Positions 1 through 8,600 of a DNA stretch of 39,340 bases are shown here, in pieces (within the stretch, counting starts at the first letter, position 1; every line of letters starts with the position of its first letter). A model generated the notes under the pieces. That model saw only the letters and a program-made list of their open reading frames with translations, searched no databases and had not been told where the DNA came from. Source of the stretch: Methanobacteriota archaeon. Lineage in GTDB: Archaea > Thermoplasmatota > Poseidoniia > Poseidoniales > Poseidoniaceae. The DNA lies in the NCBI GenBank assembly GCA_011522915.1, contig WTIA01000040.1:1-39340 (forward strand). Reading direction: 5' to 3'. The translations under genes were made by a program, and so were the position numbers.

Positions 1-2
1 AG

Positions 3-116
3 ATTGAGCATGTTGGATTGGACAAATCCAAACCCCGAAGAAGAATAATTCCCATTCCAGTGGATATGTTTGTAGTTGTGCAGAAGCATAGGCAGATCAT
101 ATCAACACCCGACTGA
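3..116 (+). CDS. Possible 3' end of an upstream gene (partial, uncertain)
   Basis: A reading frame open to the window edge runs for 37 codons and ends with TGA at 114-116. Its last residues are basic, then hydrophobic (PIPVDMFVVVQ). A competing frame from base 1 stops at 46-48 after an acidic NPNPEEE end, so either could be the true tail of the gene to the left. I recognise no family in either. The stretch ends just before a T-run at 124-130. Confidence 0.25.
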   Translation: MEHVGLDKSKPRRRIIPIPVDMFVVVQKHRQIISTPD

Positions 117-123
117 AACTGGG

Positions 124-130
124 TTTTTTT
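124..130 (+). terminator. T-tract, possible archaeal terminator
   Basis: Seven consecutive T residues follow a short ACCC...GGGT pairing (107-124) and lie about 45 nt before the next start codon. Archaeal termination often needs only a U-tract, so this may end the upstream transcript. There is no strong stem. Confidence 0.3.
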
Positions 131-145
131 GATGCCACGCAAATG

Positions 146-152
146 ATTAATT
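146..152 (+). promoter_or_regulatory. Weak TATA-like box for the M9-like peptidase gene
   Basis: ATTAATT is centred about 26 nt upstream of the ATG at 175. This is the distance expected if the transcript is leaderless. The match to an archaeal TATA consensus is weak. Confidence 0.3.
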
Positions 153-174
153 CTCCCCTCATTGTGGAATTGAC

Positions 175-2874
175 ATGCTAAAGTGGAAAAAAGCTCTTTT
201 TCTGTGCCTGCTCATGGTTTTGCTCCCGTTTTCAGGGTGCATCGATAATCCAGCGGACGGTGCTGAGGGTGCAGCAGAATGCTCAACTTCCGATACAGAC
301 GAACTATTCTGCCTTGACATCGGAATGCCTGACGAAGAGGGAATTCTTCGCCCCCCCGTCCCAGCTAACGATGCTCACGGCGACCATCGCAATCACGAAG
401 ATGCCCACGATCACGAGGATCACAATGTCGATGAAAACCTGACGAATTCAACTCCGAGCAGATTCAACCACGTTGAAGCGCCACCTGGTCCAACTGGCCC
501 AACAGGGCTTAGTTTCACTCCAACATGCACCTCCAATGATTTGGTACCCACGCCATCAAGCAACGACTTGATTGACTACCTATCTGCTTCTACGCTCCAA
601 TGTTTGAGATACATTTGGTACGCCGACGCCGCTGTAACCTCTGCAATGGATGATTCGCTGTTGGTTGCAATCGCCAATCACCTGGTGACTGAGGCTGCAA
701 ACTTTGACGGCACGAATGCAGAAGGAACCCTGCAATTGATGCACTTCCTGCGAACCGCTGGATACCATGATTACTACAACGCCATTCCAGCCATTTCATC
801 TTCGACAATACAGGAGGTTGAGCAAGTAGTTCTTGCATATAGGGACATACCTACACTGTTGTCGATGACGGCCGATGCAGGAAACATTCTCTACCAATTC
901 GTGAACGTCGCTGATGTGTTTGATTTGGCTTACCTCGTCGTTGAATTACACGCATCTGGACTGGATGCACTTCACAACCCTACTGCCCTCGCTAGTTACC
1001 CCCATAAACTTGCTATTCACGGTATCCTTGCCTCAATCTCCCGCCAGTTCCATGTGGTCGATTATAACACTCATCCATCCATTGACAATGTTACGGAAAA
1101 CCTGAGTAAATACGCCACTGATGACGACATGTCCATCCAAAATTCAGGAAATACCTGGGCAGTCAACAACGCTATTTGGGCGCTTAGGAAACATTCGTTT
1201 GAAGGACCTGACTTGTATGCGGATGGATTCGATGCCCTAGTACTAGCACAAACGGTTCATTTTGCTGCCTCGGGTCAGGTATTTACAACACCGTTCTTGT
1301 GGGCAACAAAAGTCCTCGACCTTTACTATGATTGCAATCATCCAGCCGTTAGTCACTGCATTGACGATGTAGTTCCCCTCCTTGAAGCTCAGCTGTTCCC
1401 ATATACCTACGAATTTGATGACGCCACAATGGTGATTAGGACCTCCATCTCTATGCAGGAAATTCAACCTCTATACCATGCCTCAAAGGAGGTTCAGTCG
1501 CAATTTAATCGCTTGACAAGCACTATTCTACCTGTTGATGATGACCCCAATGGTGTTCTGACCATGATCATCTACGGGTCGAGAGCGGAATACCAAGCAT
1601 ACCAAGGATTCCTTTACGGCCTGAGCACGTCAAATGGCGGCATCTACATCGAGCCTTGGGGGACGTTCTTTACCTACCAAAGAACGCCACAAGAAAGCAT
1701 CTACACGCTTGAGGAATTGTTCCGCCATGAGTATGTGCATTACCTTGTAGCCAGACACTTGATTGAGGGCATGTGGGGGGAGTCAGGTTCCATCTACGAC
1801 GGTGGTCGGATGGTATGGTTTGACGAGGGCCTTGCGGAATACTTGACGTGGAGCACGGACGATCAGGGCATACTTCCAAGAAAAATCCTTGTTGAACAGA
1901 TTGAAAATGATGGAGCAAACCGGATGACGGTCAATGAAATACTGAACTCCGGCTATTCATCAGGATTCAAGTTCTACAGATACGCTGGCATGTTCTTCCA
2001 CTATCTCCAAGCTCACCACTTGGGTGAATTGCTGGCTTTGTTAAACCATGCGCACAACGGTGATGTATTGGCCTTTGATACAGCCGTTGCAACTATGGCT
2101 GCTGATACGAACATGGAAAATGGTTACCAATCGTATCTCGATGATATGGTGAACAATGTCTCCTTAATGGACAACCCTTTCACGCAGTATCCGGACCCTG
2201 CAACCGCAACACCACTAAATCTCGAGGACCTCGCTAATGAATTCCCAGGTCAATACCAAAATTGCAGCGTGTCGGTAATTGACACCAATCCACGCTTCAC
2301 ATGTGGCGGTGTTGTTGCAACATCGAGTTATTCTACCTACCCGGAACCGGAGACGCTTTGGTTGTATTTTGATGCAAAGCTCTCTGATATCCAAAGCCAT
2401 CTGAAGACCTTGCCGGGCGTGAACAATTTTGAACAAGTTACGTGCAGATTTTCAGGAATCAGGGTCTTAGAAAGCAACAATCAAGGGACATATTACGCCC
2501 TTGCAGACTATCACTGTGATGGCCCAATGGAGCCAGGAACCTACACACGTGACGATCCAGTGACGCACATTGATGCAAACATGGACTTGTTACGACTTAC
2601 CACCGACCAAGAATGCCTTGAACAGGCCACAGACGTGGTTGTATGTACGGACGGCCTCAGTACGCCACTCTACCCCTTGGGAACTGACTATTCTGTGATG
2701 TTGGCTCGATTCATGAGAGACATTGGGGAAGTGGAAAATCAACTCTATGCAATGAGCCCGTCTTATTACAACGACCTCGACTGCTATGTCATCGGGACGC
2801 CCATTGAACATGAATCAACAAACAGTGATGGTGTTTACGTGTACGGTGATTTTGGTTGCACCATTAATCTTTGA
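175..2874 (+). CDS. Secreted lipoprotein metallopeptidase, microbial collagenase (M9)-like
   Basis: The protein starts with a lipoprotein signal (charged MLKWKK, hydrophobic core, lipobox LPFSGC with Cys at about 22), so it is probably exported and lipid-anchored. A His/Asp-rich linker (about residues 65-88) may bind metal. The zinc site is clear: HEYVH at about 518-522, then WFDEGLAEYL with the third ligand Glu near 551. This HExxH-x28-E spacing and the surrounding HEYVHYL and WF.EG.AEY wording match gluzincins of the M9 microbial collagenase family. Residues 130-450 resemble the helical M9N activator region in size and position. No PKD or collagen-binding domain is evident, and the last 200 residues are cysteine-containing and unrecognised. 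The likely role is extracellular protein degradation; collagen as the substrate is not established. It is flanked by similar 28-nt sequences at 37-64 and 2886-2913. Confidence 0.8.
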   Translation: MLKWKKALFLCLLMVLLPFSGCIDNPADGAEGAAECSTSDTDELFCLDIGMPDEEGILRPPVPANDAHGDHRNHEDAHDHEDHNVDENLTNSTPSRFNHVEAPPGPTGPTGLSFTPTCTSNDLVPTPSSNDLIDYLSASTLQCLRYIWYADAAVTSAMDDSLLVAIANHLVTEAANFDGTNAEGTLQLMHFLRTAGYHDYYNAIPAISSSTIQEVEQVVLAYRDIPTLLSMTADAGNILYQFVNVADVFDLAYLVVELHASGLDALHNPTALASYPHKLAIHGILASISRQFHVVDYNTHPSIDNVTENLSKYATDDDMSIQNSGNTWAVNNAIWALRKHSFEGPDLYADGFDALVLAQTVHFAASGQVFTTPFLWATKVLDLYYDCNHPAVSHCIDDVVPLLEAQLFPYTYEFDDATMVIRTSISMQEIQPLYHASKEVQSQFNRLTSTILPVDDDPNGVLTMIIYGSRAEYQAYQGFLYGLSTSNGGIYIEPWGTFFTYQRTPQESIYTLEELFRHEYVHYLVARHLIEGMWGESGSIYDGGRMVWFDEGLAEYLTWSTDDQGILPRKILVEQIENDGANRMTVNEILNSGYSSGFKFYRYAGMFFHYLQAHHLGELLALLNHAHNGDVLAFDTAVATMAADTNMENGYQSYLDDMVNNVSLMDNPFTQYPDPATATPLNLEDLANEFPGQYQNCSVSVIDTNPRFTCGGVVATSSYSTYPEPETLWLYFDAKLSDIQSHLKTLPGVNNFEQVTCRFSGIRVLESNNQGTYYALADYHCDGPMEPGTYTRDDPVTHIDANMDLLRLTTDQECLEQATDVVVCTDGLSTPLYPLGTDYSVMLARFMRDIGEVENQLYAMSPSYYNDLDCYVIGTPIEHESTNSDGVYVYGDFGCTINL

Positions 2875-2901
2875 GAAATTCACGTGAAGAAGAATAAATC
2901 T

Positions 2902-2916
2902 CATTCCTATGGAATG
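2902..2916. terminator. Inverted repeat between convergent genes
   Basis: CATTCC and GGAATG (6-bp arms) are separated by TAT, 28 nt after the stop of the M9-like gene. It may be a 3'-end hairpin. No U-tract follows, so termination is only a guess. Confidence 0.35.
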
Positions 2917-2970
2917 CCTAGAGAGTCAGGTTTTGGCGTTCCATTCTTCAAGGAAGGCTAGGCAAATTGT

Positions 2971-2983
2971 GTTCAGTGTGAAC
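2971..2983 (-). terminator. Short inverted repeat just 3' of the FAS1 gene
   Basis: GTTCA and TGAAC (5-bp arms, GTG loop) lie 4 nt beyond the stop codon of the minus-strand FAS1 gene. It could form a small 3'-end hairpin. Confidence 0.3.
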
Positions 2984-2986
2984 TGA

Positions 2987-5900
2987 TCACGCAGCAGGCT
3001 GCCAATCGGTGCCATTCCACCACAACATGCTTCCATCATCCATCTGGCGCCATGTGTGTCCGCTTGCATCAGTCCATTGCTGCAATACTTGTGGTGCAGC
3101 GACAACGGGTTGAGTTACAACAGGCTCAGCGACAACAGGCTGCGCCTGATATGCCGGTTGGGCTACAGCTTGGGCCTGGTATGTTGGCTGTGCTGCAGCA
3201 ACGGTTTGTGTCGGATAGGATGCTTGTGATTGACTTGCGTAACTTGTAGCAGTGGTTTGACTGCTTGATGGTTGAGCGGTGAAAATAGTGCCTTGATTGA
3301 TTTCCATTGGATTAGATATCGCACCTTGTGAGAATTCCTTGGAGAGATCCCCGGATTCTGCCCCTCTTCTAATGAATAATAATCCACCAACTCCTGCAAG
3401 AACGAGTATTCCGATTCCAATGTAGAGGTAAGTCATCCATCCATCATCGTCCTCTTCATCGGTTGCAGAGGAGGTCCCATCACCAGATCCTTCCCCTTCG
3501 TTTACTTCTTCATCATCCACTGGGACGTCGACTTCTTCAACTGGCGGCATCAATACCTTGTCGATAATGTGGATTACACCATTAGATGTCATCACATCAG
3601 CCGTGGTTATACTTGCGCCATTAATTCCTGGACTTGCAGAAATGGTTGCATTGTCTCCATTCACCATCTGAATGGTAAGCCCATCACTGATGTCTGCTGC
3701 AACGAACTCACCAGCATATACGTGGTATAGCAGGATATCGGTTAGATTCTCTTTTCCTGATACACTGTCAAATGCAGCAAGGTCAATCCCTGCATCTGCG
3801 AATGCCTGGTCTGAAGGAGCGAAGACAGTAAACGGTCCATCTCCCTGTAGGGTTTCTACTAGTTCTGCTTGGATTAATGCAGCGACAAGTGATGTGTGTA
3901 TATCACTGCATATTGCAGTGCGAACTGTATCGTTTGGAGTATCAGTAGGTGACAATACCTTGTCGATTACATGAATGACTCCGTTGCTAGTGTCCACATC
4001 TGCAGTAGAAACTGTTGCGTCATTGACCATTACAGAGTCTCCAACGGTGAACGAGAGTTGTTGACCGTTAACAGCGGTTGCACCTCCGCATTCCTCCACA
4101 GCGGAGGCTGGCACTGCACCAGCCACAACGTGGTACAGCAAGATATCTGTCAACGTTTCTTTCCCTTCTGGAGTGTCAAGAGCGGCTAAATCGATTCCGG
4201 CATCTGCAAATGCTTGGTCTGTAGGTGCAAAGACTGTGAAAGGACCTTCACCTTGTAGAGTTTCGACCAATTCTGCTTGAGCCAACGCCGCTACAAGTGA
4301 TGAGTGAACTCCAGTACATTGTGCTGTTCTAGCGATATCGTTTGGTGTGTCGGTTGGCGACAACACTTTGTCAATTACGTGGATTATACCGTTGCTGGTT
4401 GCGACATCAGCAGATGTCACTGTTGCATCGTTAACCATGACCGAGGAACCCACAGTGAATGAAAGAGATTGACCGTTTACTGCAGTTGCATCCATACACT
4501 CGGTTACTGAAGAGGATGCAACTTCTCCAGATACTACGTGATAAAGTAGAATATCACTCAAAATTTCTTTACCTTCAGTTGTGTCAAGAGCGGCTAAATC
4601 GATTCCGGCATCTGTGAAGGCTTGATCGGTTGGTGCAAACAGGGTAAAGGGTCCATCGCCTTGCAATGTTTCTAGCAATTCTGCTTGGATTACTGCTGCG
4701 ACTAGAGAGTCATGAACACCAGTACATTGAGCGGTTCTTGGGATATCGTTTGGTGTATCTGTTGGCATCAATACCTTGTCAATGACATGAATGATACCAT
4801 TGCTGGTAGTTACGTCCGTTGCTGTCACGGTAGCACCGTTGACCATCACCGTACTACCTACAGTGAAAGATAATGGATTTCCATTGACAGTAGACGCGGA
4901 CATACAATCGGTGACATTAGCTGCTGGGACAGAGTCTGCGATAACGTGGTATAGCAATATATCGCTTAGAGTTTGTTTGCCTTCAGGAGTATCGAGCGCT
5001 GCAAGGTCAATACCAGCATCTGTGAATGCTTGATCTGTTGGTGCAAACACGGTAAATGGTCCATCTCCCTGCAATGTTTCGAGTAATTCTGCTTGGACTA
5101 TTCCTGATACCAATGAGTTGTGAACTCCAGTGCATTCTGCAGTTCTTGGAATATCGTTTGGCGTGTCTGTTGGCATCAGGACTTTGTCGATCACATGTAT
5201 TACTCCATTGCTAGTGCCAACATCTGCAAGAGTTACATTTGCCTCGTTAACCATTACTCCAGTGCCTACATTGAATGAAAGTGGCTGGCCGTTAACTGCC
5301 GTTGCAGACATGCAGTTGGTTACTGCGCTCGAGGGAACGTTTCCAGCAATCACGTGATATAGCAAAATATCTGACAAAGTTTGTTTTCCTTCAGGAGTAT
5401 CGAGTGCTGGTAAATCGATTCCTGCATCAGCAAATGCTTGGTCTGTAGGAGCAAATAGTGTGAACGGGCCGCTACCTTGCAGAGTTTCAAGCAATTCTGC
5501 TTGGACCACTGCAGAAACCAGCGTGTCGTGAACACCTGTGCATTGTGCTGTCCTTGGGATATCATTTGGTGAATCACTTGGCGTTAGTACCTTGTCGATT
5601 ACGTGAATTACACCGTTACTTGTGCTTACATCTGCAGTTGTAACATTGGCATCATTGACCATCACTCCGCCCGATACGGTGAAAGAGAGTGGTTGTCCAT
5701 TCGCCGCTGTGGCAGTCATACACTCAGTTACGTTACTGGATGGTACTTCTCCTGAAACCACATGGTATAGCAAAATATCGGATAGTGTTTGTTTACCTGC
5801 TGGATTATCAAGAGCACCCAAATCGATTCCCGCATCAGCGAATGCTTGGTCGGTTGGTGCGAATAGTGTGAATGGACCAGGGCCCTGTAATGTCTCGAGA

Positions 5901-6865
5901 AGTTCTGCTTGAATTACAGCGGCAACAAGAGAATCGTGAACCCCTGTGCATTGAGCCGTTCTTGGGATGTCATTTGGATTATCAACCGGCGTCAGGACCT
6001 TGTCGATTACGTGGATTATTCCATTGCTTGCAATGACATCTGTCGTCGTGATGTTTGCATCATTGACCATAACACCATTTTCGAATGAGAATGCAACTGA
6101 TTGTCCGTTTGAAGCTTCGACGCTCATACATTCCGTTACGTCAGAAGACAGAATCTCATCTGCCACGACGTGATAGAGAAGGATGTCTTCAAGAGTTGCT
6201 TGACCTTGTGGATTATCAAGCGATGCGAGGTCGATTCCTGCTTCATCGAATGCTTGGTCGGTTGGAGCGAATACTGTGAACGGGCCCACGCCTTCTAGTG
6301 TTAGTAGTAGGTCTGCTTGCAAAATTGCATTGACAAGAGTATTGTGGACACCAGTGGCAGATGCAGTTGTAGGAATATCCTCAGGTGGCATCAGGACTTG
6401 ATCGATGACGTGAATTATACCATTAGAGGACTGAACATCTGCTGTCGTCACATTAGCTCCTCCGATCGTGACTGTTGTTCCATCGAAACTAAACATTGCC
6501 TTTTTTCCATTTGCCATGGTTTCTACCATACCATCTGTGATAGAACTTGAGGAGACAGATGCTGAGATGACGTGGTAGAGCAGAATGTCACGAAGAGTGT
6601 CATTTTCTTCTTGTGTTTGATAGTTGGCCAAATCTATTCCCGCATCAGTAAATGCTTGATCTGTTGGTGCGAATAATGTAAATGGACCTGTGCCTTCTAG
6701 TGTCGTAACAAGATCGACGTGCGAGAGCGCAGACAAGAGGGCACCGTGCACTCCAGTTCCTGCTGCATTGGTTGGTATATCATCACTGGCGTCGGCAGTT
6801 ACATGCAGCGGAAGTGCTGAGGCGGCCAGAAGTGATATCATTACAAAAGTTAGAACTCGGTTCAT
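2987..6865 (-). CDS. Eight-repeat fasciclin (FAS1) surface protein with TM anchor and cytoplasmic tail
   Basis: A signal peptide (MNRVLTFVMISLLAASALPLHVTA) is followed by eight tandem FAS1 domains of about 135 residues from about residue 29 to 1110. Each has the H1-like GPFT(L/V)FAP(T/S)DQAF motif and an NG(I/V)IH(V/I)ID end motif. FAS1 domains mediate adhesion or ligand binding outside the cell. An acidic Gly/Ser linker precedes one membrane helix (about 1143-1165) ending in IRR. The cytoplasmic tail is Gln/Ala/Pro-rich and finishes with an aromatic segment containing HTWRQMDDGSMLWWNGTDW. From repeat 3 on, a conserved Cys pair appears (Q/E-C-TGVH and TECM-like), suggesting a disulfide per domain; repeats 1 and 2 differ. 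Repeats 3-7 are very alike, implying recent duplication or gene conversion. ATG 6865 is supported by a TATA-like box about 27 nt upstream. Confidence 0.92.
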   Translation of the reverse strand: MNRVLTFVMISLLAASALPLHVTADASDDIPTNAAGTGVHGALLSALSHVDLVTTLEGTGPFTLFAPTDQAFTDAGIDLANYQTQEENDTLRDILLYHVISASVSSSSITDGMVETMANGKKAMFSFDGTTVTIGGANVTTADVQSSNGIIHVIDQVLMPPEDIPTTASATGVHNTLVNAILQADLLLTLEGVGPFTVFAPTDQAFDEAGIDLASLDNPQGQATLEDILLYHVVADEILSSDVTECMSVEASNGQSVAFSFENGVMVNDANITTTDVIASNGIIHVIDKVLTPVDNPNDIPRTAQCTGVHDSLVAAVIQAELLETLQGPGPFTLFAPTDQAFADAGIDLGALDNPAGKQTLSDILLYHVVSGEVPSSNVTECMTATAANGQPLSFTVSGGVMVNDANVTTADVSTSNGVIHVIDKVLTPSDSPNDIPRTAQCTGVHDTLVSAVVQAELLETLQGSGPFTLFAPTDQAFADAGIDLPALDTPEGKQTLSDILLYHVIAGNVPSSAVTNCMSATAVNGQPLSFNVGTGVMVNEANVTLADVGTSNGVIHVIDKVLMPTDTPNDIPRTAECTGVHNSLVSGIVQAELLETLQGDGPFTVFAPTDQAFTDAGIDLAALDTPEGKQTLSDILLYHVIADSVPAANVTDCMSASTVNGNPLSFTVGSTVMVNGATVTATDVTTSNGIIHVIDKVLMPTDTPNDIPRTAQCTGVHDSLVAAVIQAELLETLQGDGPFTLFAPTDQAFTDAGIDLAALDTTEGKEILSDILLYHVVSGEVASSSVTECMDATAVNGQSLSFTVGSSVMVNDATVTSADVATSNGIIHVIDKVLSPTDTPNDIARTAQCTGVHSSLVAALAQAELVETLQGEGPFTVFAPTDQAFADAGIDLAALDTPEGKETLTDILLYHVVAGAVPASAVEECGGATAVNGQQLSFTVGDSVMVNDATVSTADVDTSNGVIHVIDKVLSPTDTPNDTVRTAICSDIHTSLVAALIQAELVETLQGDGPFTVFAPSDQAFADAGIDLAAFDSVSGKENLTDILLYHVYAGEFVAADISDGLTIQMVNGDNATISASPGINGASITTADVMTSNGVIHIIDKVLMPPVEEVDVPVDDEEVNEGEGSGDGTSSATDEEDDDGWMTYLYIGIGILVLAGVGGLLFIRRGAESGDLSKEFSQGAISNPMEINQGTIFTAQPSSSQTTATSYASQSQASYPTQTVAAAQPTYQAQAVAQPAYQAQPVVAEPVVTQPVVAAPQVLQQWTDASGHTWRQMDDGSMLWWNGTDWQPAA
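3541..6780 (-). repeat. Eight tandem ~405-bp coding repeats (FAS1 units)
   Basis: The region is built of about eight units of roughly 405 bp, each encoding one FAS1 domain. Phrases such as the one encoding APTDQAF recur at near-constant spacing. Such long, similar tandem units can collapse or expand in assembly or by recombination. Confidence 0.85.
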
Positions 6866-6887
6866 AAATCAATCAAACAAAAACTGA

Positions 6888-6896
6888 GTTATAAGC
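6888..6896 (-). promoter_or_regulatory. TATA-like box of the FAS1 gene
   Basis: On the minus strand GCTTATAAC is centred about 27 nt before ATG 6865. The spacing fits a leaderless archaeal transcript starting at or near the ATG. Confidence 0.55.
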
Positions 6897-6963
6897 GAAT
6901 GTTTTTTTTCACCAAAAGTAACACTTTATGATTCTATATGAACCCAGATAATTCTACATTAAT

Positions 6964-6993
6964 CCCATATTTTGATTAGGCCTAATCTATGGG
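6964..6993 (+). promoter_or_regulatory. Palindromic operator/hairpin in the M28 peptidase promoter
   Basis: A perfect 14-bp palindrome, GATTAGG/CCTAATC (6974-6987), is nested inside outer arms CCCATA (6964-6969) and TATGGG (6988-6993), with TTTT bulged on one side. It lies 8 nt upstream of ATG 7002. A TATA-like CATATTTT (6966-6973) sits at about -32. If transcription starts near the ATG, the palindrome lies between TATA box and start site, where repressors commonly bind. An RNA hairpin is the alternative. Confidence 0.5.
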
Positions 6994-7001
6994 CGTAGAG
7001 C

Positions 7002-8411
7002 ATGAGTCGTAGGATTTCTGCCTTCGTACTGACCACGCTCTTCATAATCGCACCTCTAGCTGGTTGCTTTGGTGAAGAGAAAGTCGGGGACATCGTGCCT
7101 GCAGATTCATTGCAAATTGATTTTCTAAATCCAGAAGATGCTGTTCTGCGCTCAGGAGAATGGCATGACTTTACATTAGATGGAGAAGGAAATGCGATTG
7201 CTACAGAACCAGATGTTTTGATATTCATCAATGGCACCTACGTCAAGAGCCACAGCGTTGTGGTTGAAGATAACACGGTTTACGGACAAATTTTGACAAC
7301 ACCCTTTGTTAGTGAAGTGAATATCACATTCATATCCGATGATGGTCGAAGTGAGATTGTAAAAGTCACCGTGGCTGAAGGTATGCCAATCGTTAATGGT
7401 GAAGAATGGTTTGAGCAAATCGATTTCATCACAAGTGTGTGCTCCGACACCACGAAGTGTGGCGGCTATGTCAATCGCTGGATGGGAGCAGGCAACGGTT
7501 TCTATGAGCGTGCTGCTGAGTATTTCAAAGGACAATTCGAAGGGCTCGGCTATGATACATACCTTCTCAGGGTAACTGACCACGGTAATCTAGCTCAACC
7601 AGAGAGTCTCAATGTCATCGCTTGGAAAGAGGGTCGAAACGACAACTGTGTTCAAGGAATGGGCGGCCACATGGACATCGCACCACCAGGAGGGCCCCCC
7701 GGTGGAGGTACATACGAAGGCGCATACGACAATACTGCAGGAACTGTCGCTATGTTGATGTATGCTCGAGCATTTGCTGATTTGACATTTGACTGCGATA
7801 CATTCCTAGCATTATGGTCAAGTGAAGAAGAGGGGCTACGCGGCTCAAACGCATTCGCAAATAATCAATGTGATTATTGCCTCCCTCAAGACAAGGAACT
7901 GGAGTTTTACATCAACATGGACATGATGGGAATGTCATGGCCTGCAAAGAAAAACGGCGTCGGGGACCCATTCCCTTACCACGCATGGTCAGGCCCTGAC
8001 ATGGACCCTGATGTACAAGACGTTGAGATTACTACGGTTCTAGACCACGTTCACCGAAACGTGCTGAAGGCCCCAATGGACCTAAGAATCGATGGAACAT
8101 ACGGTGCAGGTTGTGACCAACATTGGGAGGAACATGCAGACCTTGTTTTCGATGTTCATGAGGACACCTTCGGTCGCTCAGATCACGTAACATTCCGCAA
8201 CTTAGGGGCACAGACTATCTTCCACCTCGGAGCCTATGATGAGGATTACTCCGCTTACCATTCACCTACCGATACACTTGACAACATGATTGAGGAAGTT
8301 GGAGGTCAAGAAGAATTGGAGAAGAGCATGGAATTCGTGATGTGGGCCGCTATGCTTGAATTCATTATTGCAGACCAAACACCTGAGATTCGTAATATGA
8401 ATGAGATGTGA
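7002..8411 (+). CDS. Secreted lipoprotein, M28-family zinc aminopeptidase-like
   Basis: An N-terminal lipoprotein signal has its lipobox (APLAGC) at about residue 22, so the enzyme is probably exported and membrane-tethered. An N-terminal region with beta-type sequence (about 35-125) precedes the peptidase domain. The two-zinc site of family M28 can be read in order: H223 (GGHMD), bridging D243 (AYDNTAG), the catalytic/metal Glu run E275-E277 (WSSEEEGL), D307 (NMDMMG) and H420 (YHSPTD). The likely activity is release of N-terminal residues from peptides. Together with the M9-like enzyme it suggests a protein-degrading heterotroph. Cys pairs near the N-terminus of the domain (CSDTTKC, CDYC) suggest disulfides. 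It overlaps the next small gene by 11 nt if that gene starts at 8401. Confidence 0.88.
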   Translation: MSRRISAFVLTTLFIIAPLAGCFGEEKVGDIVPADSLQIDFLNPEDAVLRSGEWHDFTLDGEGNAIATEPDVLIFINGTYVKSHSVVVEDNTVYGQILTTPFVSEVNITFISDDGRSEIVKVTVAEGMPIVNGEEWFEQIDFITSVCSDTTKCGGYVNRWMGAGNGFYERAAEYFKGQFEGLGYDTYLLRVTDHGNLAQPESLNVIAWKEGRNDNCVQGMGGHMDIAPPGGPPGGGTYEGAYDNTAGTVAMLMYARAFADLTFDCDTFLALWSSEEEGLRGSNAFANNQCDYCLPQDKELEFYINMDMMGMSWPAKKNGVGDPFPYHAWSGPDMDPDVQDVEITTVLDHVHRNVLKAPMDLRIDGTYGAGCDQHWEEHADLVFDVHEDTFGRSDHVTFRNLGAQTIFHLGAYDEDYSAYHSPTDTLDNMIEEVGGQEELEKSMEFVMWAAMLEFIIADQTPEIRNMNEM

Positions 8412-8586
8412 TATTGTGGCTGATGCGATTGGTGAATTAATAGTCGCTGTAGGAGAAGCAATTGCAAAAGATGACGAATTTTCCAATTGGAAAAATGAAA
8501 AAAACCCGAAATTAAAGAAATTTCTTTCCTATCTTATTCCAATGAGTATTCTCACTGGAATTTACATTTGGGTTGCATATTTTTGA
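8401..8586 (+). CDS. Small single-pass membrane protein, unknown function
   Basis: The 61 residues comprise an N-terminal amphipathic stretch (ADAIGELIVAVGEAIA), a charged middle (KNEKNPKLKK) and a C-terminal hydrophobic helix (YLIPMSILTGIYIWVAY). I recognise no family. The ORF fits the gap between the M28 gene and the convergent TSP3 gene exactly, leaving only 14 nt. In a region packed this tightly, that favours a real gene. The ATG at 8401 overlaps the upstream gene by 11 nt; GTG 8416 would give a 56-residue protein with no overlap. Topology is probably cytoplasmic N-terminus with the helix at the extreme C-terminus, like a tail anchor. Confidence 0.5.
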   Translation: MRCDIVADAIGELIVAVGEAIAKDDEFSNWKNEKNPKLKKFLSYLIPMSILTGIYIWVAYF

Positions 8587-8600
8587 TCTAATTTTCCCGA

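Noticed and set aside
475-515. Collagen-like segment (GPTGPTG) in the M9-like peptidase
   Set aside because: Only two to three Gly-X-Y triplets occur, too few for a collagen helix; it is probably a Pro-rich linker.
3541-6780. Regular repeats that could suggest a CRISPR or satellite array
   Set aside because: The period is about 405 bp, in frame, and each unit encodes a FAS1 domain; there are no short identical repeats with unique spacers.
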